Assembly (NCBI GenBank): GCA_021805805.1
Contig: JAJZEB010000001.1
Location: 32,000-95,999, forward strand
DNA length: 64,000 nt
Direction: 5' to 3'
DNA from: Pseudomonadota bacterium
Lineage (GTDB): Bacteria; Pseudomonadota; Gammaproteobacteria; Burkholderiales; Burkholderiaceae_C
The translations under genes and the position numbers were made by a program. Each line of letters opens with the position of its first letter. Position 1 is the first letter of the stretch. The notes beneath the pieces are model-generated. The model was not told where the DNA came from, searched no databases, and saw nothing but the letters and a program-made list of their open reading frames with translations. Shown one piece after another: positions 34,405 to 44,133 of the stretch.

Positions 34405-35469
34405 ATGAATCCAGCTCCGCGCATCGCCGACCTGCATATCGCGCACCAGCAGCCGCTGCCGTCGCCGGCCGAACTCGCCGCCGAGGTCCCGCTCGACGCC
34501 GCCGAAGCCGAAGCCGTGGCACGGTCGCGAGACGCCGTGCGCGCGATCATCCACGGCCGTGACGACCGGCTGATGGTCGTCACCGGTCCGTGCTCGATCC
34601 ATGACGTGGCCGCGGCGCAGGAGTACGCGCAGCGCCTGCACGATGTTGCCGGCGGGCTGTCCGACGCGCTGCTGCCGGTGATGCGGGTGTATTTCGAGAA
34701 GCCGCGCACCCGACTGGGGTGGAAAGGGCTGATCTACGACCCCGATCTCGACGGCCGCGGCGACATCCACAAGGGCCTGCGCCTGGCGCGGCAGCTGCTG
34801 CGCGGATGCGCGCGGCTGGGTTTGCCGACGGCGTCGGAAATCCTCGATCTGGTCACCCCGCAGTACTACGCGGAACTGCTGAGCTGGGGTGCGATCGGCG
34901 CGCGCACCACCGAAAGCCCGCTGCATCGCCAGATGGCGTCTGCCCTGTCCGCGCCGCTCGGCTTCAAGAACCCGACCAGCGGCAAGCTGCGCACCGCGGT
35001 CGACGCCATCGTGGTCGCCGCGCAGGCGCACCGCTTTCCGTCGATCGCTCGCGACGGCCGCGCGATCGTGGTGACCACGACCGGGAATCCCGACTGCCAC
35101 CTGATCCTGCGCGGCGGCGACAGCGGCCCGAATCACGACGCGCCGAGCGTGGAGCGCGCGGTCGCCGCGCTCGCCGAGGCAGAGGTTCCGGCGCGCGTCA
35201 TGGTCGATTGCAGCCACGCCAACAGCGCCGGCGACTACACCCGCCAGCCGTTGATCGCAGCCGACGTCGCGCGGCGCATCGCACACGGCAGCCGCGACGT
35301 CTTCGGCGTGATGCTCGAAAGCCACCTGGTCGAGGGCCGGCAAGCGCTCGGCGACGATCCGACGGCCTTGCGTTACGGCCAGAGCGTGACCGACGGCTGC
35401 ATCGGCTGGGATGCGACCGTGCAGACCCTGCAGCTGCTGGCCGACGCCGTGCGTGCGGCGCGGCGCTGA
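34405..35469 (+). CDS. aroG: 3-deoxy-7-phosphoheptulonate synthase (type I DAHP synthase)
   Basis: A 354-aa class I DAHP synthase: MVVTGPCSIHDV near residue 58, YFEKPRTRLGWKGLIYDPDLDG, GARTTESPLHR, and the metal site in DCSHANSAGDY. It condenses phosphoenolpyruvate and erythrose 4-phosphate, entering the shikimate pathway. Which aromatic amino acid feeds back on it cannot be read from sequence by eye. Its stop faces the rhodanese stop across 11 bp. Confidence 0.94.
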   Translation: MNPAPRIADLHIAHQQPLPSPAELAAEVPLDAAEAEAVARSRDAVRAIIHGRDDRLMVVTGPCSIHDVAAAQEYAQRLHDVAGGLSDALLPVMRVYFEKPRTRLGWKGLIYDPDLDGRGDIHKGLRLARQLLRGCARLGLPTASEILDLVTPQYYAELLSWGAIGARTTESPLHRQMASALSAPLGFKNPTSGKLRTAVDAIVVAAQAHRFPSIARDGRAIVVTTTGNPDCHLILRGGDSGPNHDAPSVERAVAALAEAEVPARVMVDCSHANSAGDYTRQPLIAADVARRIAHGSRDVFGVMLESHLVEGRQALGDDPTALRYGQSVTDGCIGWDATVQTLQLLADAVRAARR

Positions 35470-35480
35470 ACGCGCGCGCT

Positions 35481-35861
35481 TCAGTCGAACGTGGTCGGCT
35501 GCGGCTGCGCCACCGGTTTTCCGGCTGCCTTCCAGGCGTCGAAACCGCCTGCGATCGACTGCACGTTCAGGTAGCCCATTTCGTGCAAGGCGGCGGCCGC
35601 CAGCGCGGCGCGCCCGCTGGTCTTGCAATACAGCACGATCTTGAGGTCGCGCGACGCCAGCTCCGGGCTGCCGCTGAGCTTGAACTCGAGCAATCCGCGC
35701 GGCACCAGGACCGCGCCGGGAAGGTGGCCGGCAGCGAATTCGTCGGGCTCGCGCACGTCGAGGACGAGGTCGGCGTCGCGCACCGCCTGCTCGGCATGCT
35801 CGATACCGACTTCGCGAATCACGTTCCTGGCGGCGGCGACGAGGTCGTGGGCGGATTTCAT
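35481..35861 (-). CDS. Rhodanese-domain protein
   Basis: A 126-aa single-domain rhodanese: LVLDVREPDEFAAGHLPGAVLVPRG and the catalytic loop LYCKTSGRAAL with its nucleophilic cysteine. It is a small sulfurtransferase or carrier. It has no signal peptide, and its substrate is unknown. It is divergent from the MOSC gene. Confidence 0.88.
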   Translation of the reverse strand: MKSAHDLVAAARNVIREVGIEHAEQAVRDADLVLDVREPDEFAAGHLPGAVLVPRGLLEFKLSGSPELASRDLKIVLYCKTSGRAALAAAALHEMGYLNVQSIAGGFDAWKAAGKPVAQPQPTTFD

Positions 35862-35968
35862 GAAAGGCTCCGGGTTTTCAGGGACCTGCCGCGCCCGCTA
35901 CAGTGGCGACTGCTGCGGCGCGGCGTCGGATGTCCGGCAGGCTGCCGCGGACATACCCCATTAGTGTA

Positions 35969-35988
35969 TCGGCGGGGAGACCCGCCGA
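35969..35988 (+). promoter_or_regulatory. Perfect 8-bp stem-loop with GAGA tetraloop upstream of MOSC gene
   Basis: tcggcggg-gaga-cccgccga sits 16 bp before the ATG at 36005. The GNRA-type loop would make a stable hairpin in the transcript leader. Confidence 0.4.
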
Positions 35989-36004
35989 CCACCCACGCTG
36001 TCTC

Positions 36005-36706
36005 ATGAACGACGACCCCACGCCGGCCACGAACGCTGCGCCGGCAACGCCGAAATGCGTTGCCACCGCAGTGTTCGTCGGCGACATCAGGCCGCTGCCC
36101 GATTCGGGCCGCGCCACCGGCATGTACAAGACCCGACTGCACGACGCGGTTCACCTCGGGCCACTTGGTTTTGCCGGAGACCACCAGGCCGATCTGCGGG
36201 TGCACGGCGGCCCGGACAAGGCCGTGCACCTGTATCCGCCGGCACACCTGGCGCGGCTTGCCGACCATTTCCCGCAGGCCGCGCAACTGCTGCGTCCGGG
36301 CGCCATCGGCGAGAACCTTTCGGCCGAACTCGACGAATCCTCGGTGCGCATCGGCCAGATCTGGAGCCTTGGCGAGTCCCGGCTGCAGATCTGTCAACCG
36401 CGCAACCCGTGCTGGAAAATCGACGAGCGCTTCGGCTGCTCCGGAATGGCGGCGTGGATCGTGCAGACGCGAATCACCGGCTGGTACTGGCGGGTCGTGC
36501 AGCCCGGGCTGGTGCGCCCGGGCGACATGCTGTGTCTGGAACACGCCGCGCCGCACGCGCCGACCTTGCTCGAGGCGCTCGAGCTGTGGCACGCGTCGCG
36601 CAGCGATGCGCACGCGCTGCGCCGCCTGGCCGCCACCGCGGGAATCGCCGCGCATTGGCGCAACAAAATCGAGCAGCGGCTGGACTGGCTGGCCGGGCAG
36701 CGCTGA
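36005..36706 (+). CDS. MOSC-domain protein (YiiM-like)
   Basis: A 233-aa MOSC protein with GFAGDHQADLRVHGGPDKAVHLYP near residue 55, GENLSAELDE, and the molybdenum-ligand-type cysteine in QPRNPCWKIDERFG. The C-terminal YiiM-type helical part is present. YiiM uses the molybdenum cofactor to reduce N-hydroxylated bases such as 6-hydroxylaminopurine. The start follows a stable hairpin. Confidence 0.85.
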   Translation: MNDDPTPATNAAPATPKCVATAVFVGDIRPLPDSGRATGMYKTRLHDAVHLGPLGFAGDHQADLRVHGGPDKAVHLYPPAHLARLADHFPQAAQLLRPGAIGENLSAELDESSVRIGQIWSLGESRLQICQPRNPCWKIDERFGCSGMAAWIVQTRITGWYWRVVQPGLVRPGDMLCLEHAAPHAPTLLEALELWHASRSDAHALRRLAATAGIAAHWRNKIEQRLDWLAGQR

Positions 36707-36772
36707 CGCGGCCCTCCGTCGGCGCCTTCCATCGCACGCCCATCGATACGCATTTCACTGCCGAAAGCGACC

Positions 36773-38164
36773 ATGGCACCATTCCCGTCCCCGCTTGCCG
36801 ACGATCCCCAGGGCCTGCGCGATGCGCTCGATGCGCTCGACGCGCGCATGGTCGAGTGCGCGCTGGCCGACTTCAGCTCGCTGGCGCGCGGCAAACGGGT
36901 GCGACGCGCCGACGCGCAGGCCGGCTGCCGGCTGCCCAGCGTGCTGCTGGGCATGACCGCAACCGGCGGCTCGCCGACCGATCTGTTCGGCAGCGTGCTG
37001 CCTGCCGACTATGCAGACCTGGCGATGTTGCCCGACCTGCGCACGCTGGTGCGAAGGCCGGGGCGCGCGAACGAAGTCAGCGTCATCTGCGAGCCTGGCG
37101 GCAGCTGGTACGCGCCCCGCTACGCGCGCACCGTCGGCGCGCACGAATTCTCGCCGCGCGCAGCGCTGCGGCGCGTGCTCGACGCCTACCGGGACGCCGG
37201 GCTGCGGGCCACGGTGGCGCCCGAACTCGAGCTGTTCCTGCTGCAGCGCGACCAGGTCGACGGCCTGCTGCAGCTGCACGCGCCCGCCCACGCCGGCGGC
37301 TCCGGCGCGCGCGAATTCGCCTGCGAGCAGTACGCGCTGGAACGCACGACGCATTTCGAGCCCTATTTCGACGCCCTCTACGCTGCTGCCGGGGAGCTTG
37401 GAATTGCGCTCAGCGGACATCTGCACGAAGCCGCGCTGTCGCAGTACGAAGTCAATTTCGCTCCGGGCGACGCGCTCGCACAAGCCGACGCGGTGTGGCG
37501 CTTCAAGCGCCTGGCGCGCGAACTCGCGGTGCGCCATGGCTTCATGGCCAGTTTTGCCGCCAAGCCGTTCCTCGACCAGCCTGGAACCGGAATGCACTGG
37601 CATTTCAGCGTGCAGCGCAGCGACGCTGCATGGCCGCCGCTGTTCGCCACCGAGGACGGCGCGTCGACTCCGCAGCTGCATCACTTCATCGCCGGCGTGC
37701 AGCGCGGAGCACCGGCGGCGATGGCATTGTTCGCACCGAACGACATGTCCTACACCCGGATCGAGCTCAGCGACGCATCGCCGACCCACGCCGACTGGGG
37801 CGAAGACGACCGCCACGCCGCGCTGCGCGTGCCGGCGTCGACGGCCGCCGCGCGCAGGCTCGAGAACCGGCTTCCCGGTGGCGACGCCAATCCCTATCTG
37901 GTCGTCGCGGCGACGCTGGCGCTCGGCTTGCAGGGCCTGCGCGAGGCTCGCGCGGCGACCGGCGGGCGCGCCGCTGCGCCGCGATTGCCGCGCAGCCTGC
38001 CTGCCGCACTCGACGCCCTGGCCGGCGACGGACCGCTTCGGCAGGCGCTCGGCGCACCGCTGCTCGACCTGTTCGACGCGCTCAAGCGCCACGAACACGC
38101 CACGCGCAGTGCGGCGCCCGATCCGCGCCAATGGGACCTGCGACACTTGCTCGAGACCGCCTGA
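36773..38164 (+). CDS. Glutamine synthetase family protein (PuuA-like)
   Basis: A 463-aa glutamine synthetase-fold ligase: APELELFLLQ near residue 147, GHLHEAALSQYEVNFAPGDAL, KPFLDQPGTGMHWHFS, and LENRLPGGDANPYLV near residue 364. The GS tyrosine-adenylylation region is absent, as in gamma-glutamylpolyamine synthetases. It probably ligates glutamate to an amine. The substrate is not determined because no puu-type neighbours are present. Six base pairs separate it from the next gene. Confidence 0.85.
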   Translation: MAPFPSPLADDPQGLRDALDALDARMVECALADFSSLARGKRVRRADAQAGCRLPSVLLGMTATGGSPTDLFGSVLPADYADLAMLPDLRTLVRRPGRANEVSVICEPGGSWYAPRYARTVGAHEFSPRAALRRVLDAYRDAGLRATVAPELELFLLQRDQVDGLLQLHAPAHAGGSGAREFACEQYALERTTHFEPYFDALYAAAGELGIALSGHLHEAALSQYEVNFAPGDALAQADAVWRFKRLARELAVRHGFMASFAAKPFLDQPGTGMHWHFSVQRSDAAWPPLFATEDGASTPQLHHFIAGVQRGAPAAMALFAPNDMSYTRIELSDASPTHADWGEDDRHAALRVPASTAAARRLENRLPGGDANPYLVVAATLALGLQGLREARAATGGRAAAPRLPRSLPAALDALAGDGPLRQALGAPLLDLFDALKRHEHATRSAAPDPRQWDLRHLLETA

Positions 38165-38169
38165 ACCCG

Positions 38170-38736
38170 ATGCATCCATTCCTCGTCGCCACCGGCCTGG
38201 TGGCACTGGCCGAAATCGGCGACAAGACGCAACTGCTGTCGCTGCTGCTGGCGGCGCGCTTTCGCGCGCCGCTGCCGATCATCGCCGGAATTCTGGTCGC
38301 CACCGTACTGAACCACGGCCTGGCCGCCGGGCTCGGCGACCTGCTCGCGCACGTACTCAGCCAGGCGGTGTTGAACTGGGCCGTGGTCGCGTCGTTCGTC
38401 GCCATGGGGCTGTGGCTGCTGGTGCCCGATCGCGCCGACGACGACGCGGCCGGCGCGCGCAGCGGCTATGGCGTGTTCGCGACCACAGCGCTGAGCTTCT
38501 TCGCCGCCGAAATGGGTGACAAGACGCAGATCGCGACCATCGCGCTGGCGGCGCGCTTCAGCGACTGGGGCGCGGTCGTCGCCGGCACCACGCTGGGCAT
38601 GATGCTGGCGAACGTCCCCGCGGTCGCGTTCGGCCACCGCTTCGCCGACCGGCTTCCGGCGCGCTGGATCCACGCCGTCGCGGCGGCCGCTTTCCTGGTC
38701 CTCGGTGCACTGGCGCTGCGCCAGGCGCTGCGTTGA
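38170..38736 (+). CDS. TMEM165/GDT1 family transporter
   Basis: A 188-aa membrane protein with the duplicated GDT1 signature: AEIGDKTQLLSLLLAARF in the first half and AEMGDKTQIATIALAARF in the second, each within three transmembrane helices. Bacterial members export Mn2+ or exchange Ca2+/Mn2+ for H+. It begins 6 bp after the PuuA-like gene. No yybP-ykoY riboswitch is possible in that space. Confidence 0.9.
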   Translation: MHPFLVATGLVALAEIGDKTQLLSLLLAARFRAPLPIIAGILVATVLNHGLAAGLGDLLAHVLSQAVLNWAVVASFVAMGLWLLVPDRADDDAAGARSGYGVFATTALSFFAAEMGDKTQIATIALAARFSDWGAVVAGTTLGMMLANVPAVAFGHRFADRLPARWIHAVAAAAFLVLGALALRQALR

Positions 38737-38800
38737 ACACGTGCCCGAAACCGCGCGAGAAAACGCGCAAATCGTGAAATAGTCGCGCGCAAGGGAAAAT

Positions 38801-38842
38801 CCCTCGGCGAAAAATGGTGCCTGGCGAGGTGGCACCCGAGGG
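38801..38842 (+). promoter_or_regulatory. Two-part hairpin abutting a ribosome-binding site
   Basis: An outer 7-bp stem (ccctcgg 38801-38807, ccgaggg 38836-38842) encloses an inner stem (gtgcc / ggcac). The G-rich ribosome-binding site for the small ORF at 38851 overlaps and follows its 3' arm. Confidence 0.4.
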
Positions 38843-38850
38843 GGGACGCG

Positions 38851-38988
38851 ATGGGCAAGACGCAGCTGGTGGTCGACGGTTTCCCGAACCTGTACCCGGT
38901 CCCGGCAAGCGAAGGGGGCGCGCGGATGCACACGCCGCGCGACTTCCCGACAGCACGATCGGGAATCGGAATCAAGGTCCGGTCATGA
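38851..38988 (+). CDS. Small ORF (45 aa) coupled to the CheZ-like gene
   Basis: ATG at 38851 follows a very strong G-rich ribosome-binding site (gggggga). The frame encodes MGKTQLVVDGFPNLYPVPAS and continues to a TGA overlapping the next start as ATGA. Third codon positions are mostly G or C, as in real genes here. It matches nothing I know. It could be a leader peptide that controls translation of the CheZ-like gene, or chance. Confidence 0.4.
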   Translation: MGKTQLVVDGFPNLYPVPASEGGARMHTPRDFPTARSGIGIKVRS

Positions 38989-39458
38989 CCACGCCGCACC
39001 CTGGCTCGGCAGTGCTGAGCCTGCGCCAGGCGCAGTCTCTGCTCCAGTCGGGACTGCAACGCATCATGCATGCGTCGGGCGACCTGCCGCAAGCACGCGC
39101 GCCGCTGCACGAGGCGCTGCAGATCGGCGAACTGCAGGCGATGCGCACGCTCGATGCGCTCGAGGGCGCGCAACGCGAGCTCGGCGTCATTCGCGCCGGC
39201 GACGGCGAGCCCATCGGCGGCGCGCTGCAGCGCATCGACGCGCACCTGCAGGACATCCTGACCAGCCAGCAGGCGCAGGATCTGGCCGGCCAGCGGCTGC
39301 AAAAGACCATTGCGCTGCTCGGCGCGGTGCAAGCGAGGATCGACGACGCACTGCGCCAGCTCGGCATGCCCGAACCCCCGGCTGCAGCGGCCACCGACCG
39401 CGATGCGCGGCTGCCGCAAGCCGACGTCGACGATCTGCTCGCCGGGCTCGGGCTGTAA
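38985..39458 (+). CDS. Short CheZ-like protein
   Basis: A 157-aa mostly helical protein. TSQQAQDLAGQRLQKTI contains the CheZ catalytic core D-L-x-G-Q (Asp99, Gln103). The C-terminus ADVDDLLAGLGL resembles the CheY-binding tail of CheZ. E. coli CheZ is 214 aa, so the N-terminal helix is shortened. It probably dephosphorylates CheY or a similar receiver. No che genes flank it. It overlaps the upstream small ORF by 4 bp. Confidence 0.72.
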   Translation: MTTPHPGSAVLSLRQAQSLLQSGLQRIMHASGDLPQARAPLHEALQIGELQAMRTLDALEGAQRELGVIRAGDGEPIGGALQRIDAHLQDILTSQQAQDLAGQRLQKTIALLGAVQARIDDALRQLGMPEPPAAAATDRDARLPQADVDDLLAGLGL

Positions 39459-39509
39459 GGCAGATACGATGGCGGGCTCGCGCATTGCGCTGCCCGGCGG
39501 AGGAACCCC

Positions 39510-40577
39510 GTGTCGAACCATTCCGCGGCAGCCGACGCGGCGCTGCTCGCGGCGCTGCGCACGGCACCGAAGGCCGAACTGCACCTGCACCTGGAGGGAA
39601 CCCTGGAGCCCGAGATGGCGTTCGCGCTGGCGCAGCGCCATGGCGTGGCGCTGCGCTGGCCCGATGCTCAGGCGCTGCGCGCGGCGTACGCCTTCGACGA
39701 TCTGCAGGGCTTCCTCGAACTCTACTACGCCGGCTGCGACGTGCTGCGCAGCGAGGACGATTTCTTCGCGCTGGCCTGGGCCTATTTCCGCCGCGCCGCG
39801 GCCGACGGCGTGGTGCGCGCCGAAGTGTTCGTCGACCCGCAGAGCCACACCGCGCGCGGAGTCGACTTTGCGGTGTTCATGCCGGCGCTGGCGCGCGCGG
39901 CGCAACGCGCGCACGACGAACTGGGCCTCAGCGTCGACTACATCCTGTGCGCACTTCGCCACCTCAGCGAGGACGACGCGCTGGCCATGCTCGAGGCGTC
40001 GCGGCCATGGGCCGCGCACTACATCGGCCTCGGCCTGGACTCGTCCGAGCGCGGCCATCCGCCGGCGAAATTCGCGCGGCTGTTCGCTCGCGCCCGCGCG
40101 CTCGGCCTGCGTCTGGTGGCGCACGCCGGCGAGGAAGGTCCCGCGGCCTATGTGGCCGAAGCGCTCGACCTGCTCGGCGTCGAGCGCATCGACCACGGCG
40201 TGCGCGCGCTCGACGATACCGCGCTGCTGCGCCGGCTGGCGCGCGAGCGCGTGCCGCTGACCGTGTGCCCGCTGTCGAACGTGCGGCTGCGCGTGTACCC
40301 CGACATGGCCGCGCACCGGCTGCCCGAACTGCTGCGCGCCGGCGTCGTCGCCACCGTGCATTCGGACGATCCGGCGTATTTCGGCGGCTACGTCAACGCC
40401 AACTACGAGGCGCTGTTCACGGCGCAGGCACAGCTCGGCGCCGACGACGCGTACCGGCTGCTGCGCAACGGCCTGCAGGCCAGCTTCGCACCGGCGGCGC
40501 AGATCGAGGACTGGATCGCGCGCCTGGACGCGCACTGGCAGGCTTGCGGCTACACGTTGCCTGGCCCGGCGCACTGA
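39510..40577 (+). CDS. Adenine deaminase / adenosine deaminase family
   Basis: A 355-aa metal-dependent deaminase: HLHLEG (His25, His27), VAHAGEEG, HGVRALDD, and SDDPAYFGGY. CPLSNVRLRVYPDM and the DPAYFGGYVNANY stretch are closer to the adenine deaminase (Aah1-like) branch than to classical adenosine deaminase, so purine-base salvage is preferred. The start is GTG with a perfect-looking ggagga site. The stop lies in a hairpin shared with the convergent kinase gene. Confidence 0.85.
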   Translation: MSNHSAAADAALLAALRTAPKAELHLHLEGTLEPEMAFALAQRHGVALRWPDAQALRAAYAFDDLQGFLELYYAGCDVLRSEDDFFALAWAYFRRAAADGVVRAEVFVDPQSHTARGVDFAVFMPALARAAQRAHDELGLSVDYILCALRHLSEDDALAMLEASRPWAAHYIGLGLDSSERGHPPAKFARLFARARALGLRLVAHAGEEGPAAYVAEALDLLGVERIDHGVRALDDTALLRRLARERVPLTVCPLSNVRLRVYPDMAAHRLPELLRAGVVATVHSDDPAYFGGYVNANYEALFTAQAQLGADDAYRLLRNGLQASFAPAAQIEDWIARLDAHWQACGYTLPGPAH

Positions 40578-40590
40578 CGCGCGGCGTCAG
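40574..40590. terminator. Hairpin shared by two convergent stop codons
   Basis: ctgacgc-gcg-gcgtcag is a perfect 7-bp stem whose arms contain the TGA stops of both convergent genes. It is a possible bidirectional terminator, without a T-run. Confidence 0.4.
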
Positions 40591-41228
40591 CGCGCCGCGA
40601 CGTCGTCGAGCCGCAGCACCGCGTGCGCGGCGTCGCGGGTGGCGGCGATCAGCCGCGCGTTGGGCTCGTCGGTGTGCTCGATCCAGTCCAGCGCTTCGGC
40701 GCGGCCGCGGCCGTGCGCCTGGTGGCGCTGCAGCAGGCGCTGCCGGCGCACGCTGTCTTCGACCTCGACGAACCATGCCTCGTCGAGCAGCGCCGCGACC
40801 CGCGCCCAATGCCCCTGCGACAGCAATAGATAGTTTCCTTCGGTGATGATGAGTTTCACCTGGGGCGGAACCGCGATCGCTCCGGCCACCGGCTCCTCGA
40901 GGTCGCGGCGGAACGTCGGTGCGTACACCGTCTCGCCGTCGCGCGGCGTCCGCAAGCGCTCGAGCAACGCGACAAAGCCGGCGCTGTCGAAGGTCTCCGG
41001 CGCGCCCTTGCGTCCAGCCAGTCCGAGTCGCTCGAGCTCGGCCTGGGCGAGATGGAAGCCGTCCATCGGCACCACCACCGCGTCGGCCGGCGCCAGCGCC
41101 TGCAACGCCTGCGCCACGGTCGATTTGCCCGCGCCGGGTGCGCCGGCCAGCCCAAGCACCACGCGCCGGCCGGCGCGCAACAGTGCGTCGATGCGGGCAA
41201 CGAACGGGAGCGGGATCACGCCGGGCAT
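40587..41228 (-). CDS. P-loop nucleoside/sugar kinase family protein
   Basis: A 213-aa kinase: Walker A GAPGAGKS at about residues 29-36, [16 protein letters not shown] (panK/uridine kinase-like), [28 protein letters not shown] and [10 protein letters not shown]. This resembles the FrcK/YggC-type kinases near pantothenate kinase. The substrate is undetermined. It is divergent from the monooxygenase gene. Confidence 0.8.
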   Translation of the reverse strand: MPGVIPLPFVARIDALLRAGRRVVLGLAGAPGAGKSTVAQALQALAPADAVVVPMDGFHLAQAELERLGLAGRKGAPETFDSAGFVALLERLRTPRDGETVYAPTFRRDLEEPVAGAIAVPPQVKLIITEGNYLLLSQGHWARVAALLDEAWFVEVEDSVRRQRLLQRHQAHGRGRAEALDWIEHTDEPNARLIAATRDAAHAVLRLDDVAAR

Positions 41229-41295
41229 GCGGCGATGCTATCTTGCCCGGATCGCGCGCCGCGTCACCGCGGCGCGTCGCCAGGAGTCCGCACGC

Positions 41296-41607
41296 ATGAT
41301 CACTGCCATCGTCACTTTCGCGCTGCCGCGCCGCTTCGACGTCGCCGAGGCGCGCGCGCTGTTCCTCGGCACCGCGCCGCGCTACCAGTCGCTGCCCGGA
41401 TTGATCCGCAAGTACTACGTGCTGTCCGACGACGGCCTGCGCGCAGGCGGCGTCTACCTGTGGCAAAGCCGCGCGCAAGCCGAGGCGGTGTACGACGACG
41501 CCTGGCGCGCCTTCGTCACCGACAAGTACGGCAGCGCGCCCGAGGTCGTCTACCTGGACACTCCGGTCGTCGTCGACAACCTGACGCAGCAGATCATCGC
41601 CGACTGA
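41296..41607 (+). CDS. YdhR-like monooxygenase family protein
   Basis: A 103-aa dimeric alpha+beta barrel protein: [35 protein letters not shown], and [20 protein letters not shown]. It matches the YdhR/antibiotic-biosynthesis monooxygenase-like group of unknown substrate. A caggag site precedes the ATG. Confidence 0.8.
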   Translation: MITAIVTFALPRRFDVAEARALFLGTAPRYQSLPGLIRKYYVLSDDGLRAGGVYLWQSRAQAEAVYDDAWRAFVTDKYGSAPEVVYLDTPVVVDNLTQQIIAD

Positions 41608-41661
41608 CCTGGCGAAGACGGCGCAGCACGCGCTGCCGCGCGCCCTGTTACGCTGCCCGCC

Positions 41662-42614
<953 letters not shown>

Positions 42615-42618
<4 letters not shown>

Positions 42619-43376
42619 ACCTGTACGCCGTACGCGCGATCTACCGCCAGGAAATGGCCCGCACCCTGCGCACCGTCATGCAAAGCGTGATCGCGCCGGT
42701 GATTTCGACTTCGCTGTACTTCATCGTCTTCGGCGCCGCGATCGGCTCGCGCATGCAGGCGGTCGGCGGCGTCAGCTACGGCGCGTTCATCGTGCCGGGG
42801 CTGATCATGCTGTCGCTGCTGACGCAAAGCATCACCAACGCGTCGTTCGGCATCTACTTTCCCAAGTTCACCGGAACCGTCTACGAGCTGCTGTCCGCAC
42901 CCGTTTCGTACCTGGAGATCGTGCTCAGCTACGTCGGCGCCGCGGCGACCAAGTCGGTGGCGCTCGGACTGATCATCCTGGCCACCGCCACGCTGTTCGT
43001 CCCGCTGCGCGTGGACCATCCGCTGTGGATGGTCGCCTTCCTGCTGCTGACCGCGGTGACCTTCAGCCTGATCGGCTTCATCATCGGCATCTGGGCCGAC
43101 GGCTTCGAGCGGCTGCAGGTGGTGCCGCTGCTGATCATCACCCCGCTGACTTTTCTCGGCGGCAGCTTCTACTCGATCGACATGCTGCCCGGAATCTGGC
43201 ACACGGTCGCGCTGTTCAACCCGGTCGTCTACCTGATCAGCGGCTTTCGCTGGAGTTTCTACAGCACCGCCGACGTCGGCGTCGGCGCCAGCCTGGCGAT
43301 GACCTGTGCGTTCCTCGCCGCCGCGCTGGCGGTGGTGGCCTGGATTTTCCGCACCGGCTACCGGCTGCGCGCCTGA
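42615..43376 (+). CDS. ABC-2 type exporter, permease (YadH-like)
   Basis: A 253-aa membrane protein with about six transmembrane segments and the ABC-2 signature [19 protein letters not shown]. It forms an exporter with the preceding ATPase. A PaiB-like gene follows 11 bp later and may be co-transcribed. Confidence 0.92.
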
Positions 43377-43387
43377 GGAGATCCGCG

Positions 43388-44008
43388 ATGTACCTGCCCG
43401 AGCATTTCGCCGAGGGGCGCACCGATGCGCTGCACCGGGTGATCCACGACCACCCGCTGGGCATGCTGGTGCACCACGGCGACGACGGCCTCGACGCCGA
43501 GCACCTGCCGTTCCTGTTCGACGCCGAGGTCGGCCCGCACGGGACCCTGCGCGCCCACGTGGCGCGCGCCAACCCGGTCTGGCAGCGCGTCGCCGACGGC
43601 GCCGAGGTGATGGTCGTGTTCCGCGGCGTCGACGGCTACATCTCGCCGAGCTGGTACCCGAGCAAGCACGAGGCGCACCGCCAGGTACCGACCTGGAACT
43701 ACGTCGTCGTGCACGCCCACGGCCTGCTGACGGTGCACGACGACGAGCGCTACGTGCGCGGCGTGGTCGCGCGACTGACCCGGCGCTTCGAGGCGGACGA
43801 GCCGCGGCCATGGGCGATGGGCGATTCGGCGCCCGAGTACATCGACATGATGCTGCGCAACATCGTCGGCATCGAAATCACCGTGCGCAAGCTGGTCGGC
43901 AAGGCCAAGCTGGGGCAGAACAAGGAACCGCGCGACCGCCTCGGCGCGGCCGACGCGCTCGACGCCCGCGGCCACGCCGCGCTGGCGCGCGCGATGCGCC
44001 AGGCCTGA
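43388..44008 (+). CDS. PaiB-like FMN-binding protein, copy 1
   Basis: A 206-aa split-barrel protein of the FMN-binding negative regulator family: [52 protein letters not shown], and the C-terminal [20 protein letters not shown]. subtilis PaiB affects sporulation and protease genes; in proteobacteria the role is unclear. It is a paralogue of 56599-57255. Confidence 0.87.
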   Translation: MYLPEHFAEGRTDALHRVIHDHPLGMLVHHGDDGLDAEHLPFLFDAEVGPHGTLRAHVARANPVWQRVADGAEVMVVFRGVDGYISPSWYPSKHEAHRQVPTWNYVVVHAHGLLTVHDDERYVRGVVARLTRRFEADEPRPWAMGDSAPEYIDMMLRNIVGIEITVRKLVGKAKLGQNKEPRDRLGAADALDARGHAALARAMRQA

Positions 44009-44133
44009 GGCCGGCGCAACCGCGCCGCCGGGCAAGCGCGCGTGCGCGGCGCTGCAGCTGCGGCGACAATAATGCGCGAATGCGCGTGCCGCCGACCGTG
44101 GCCTCCTCATCAACCATCGCCCGGAATCAACCG

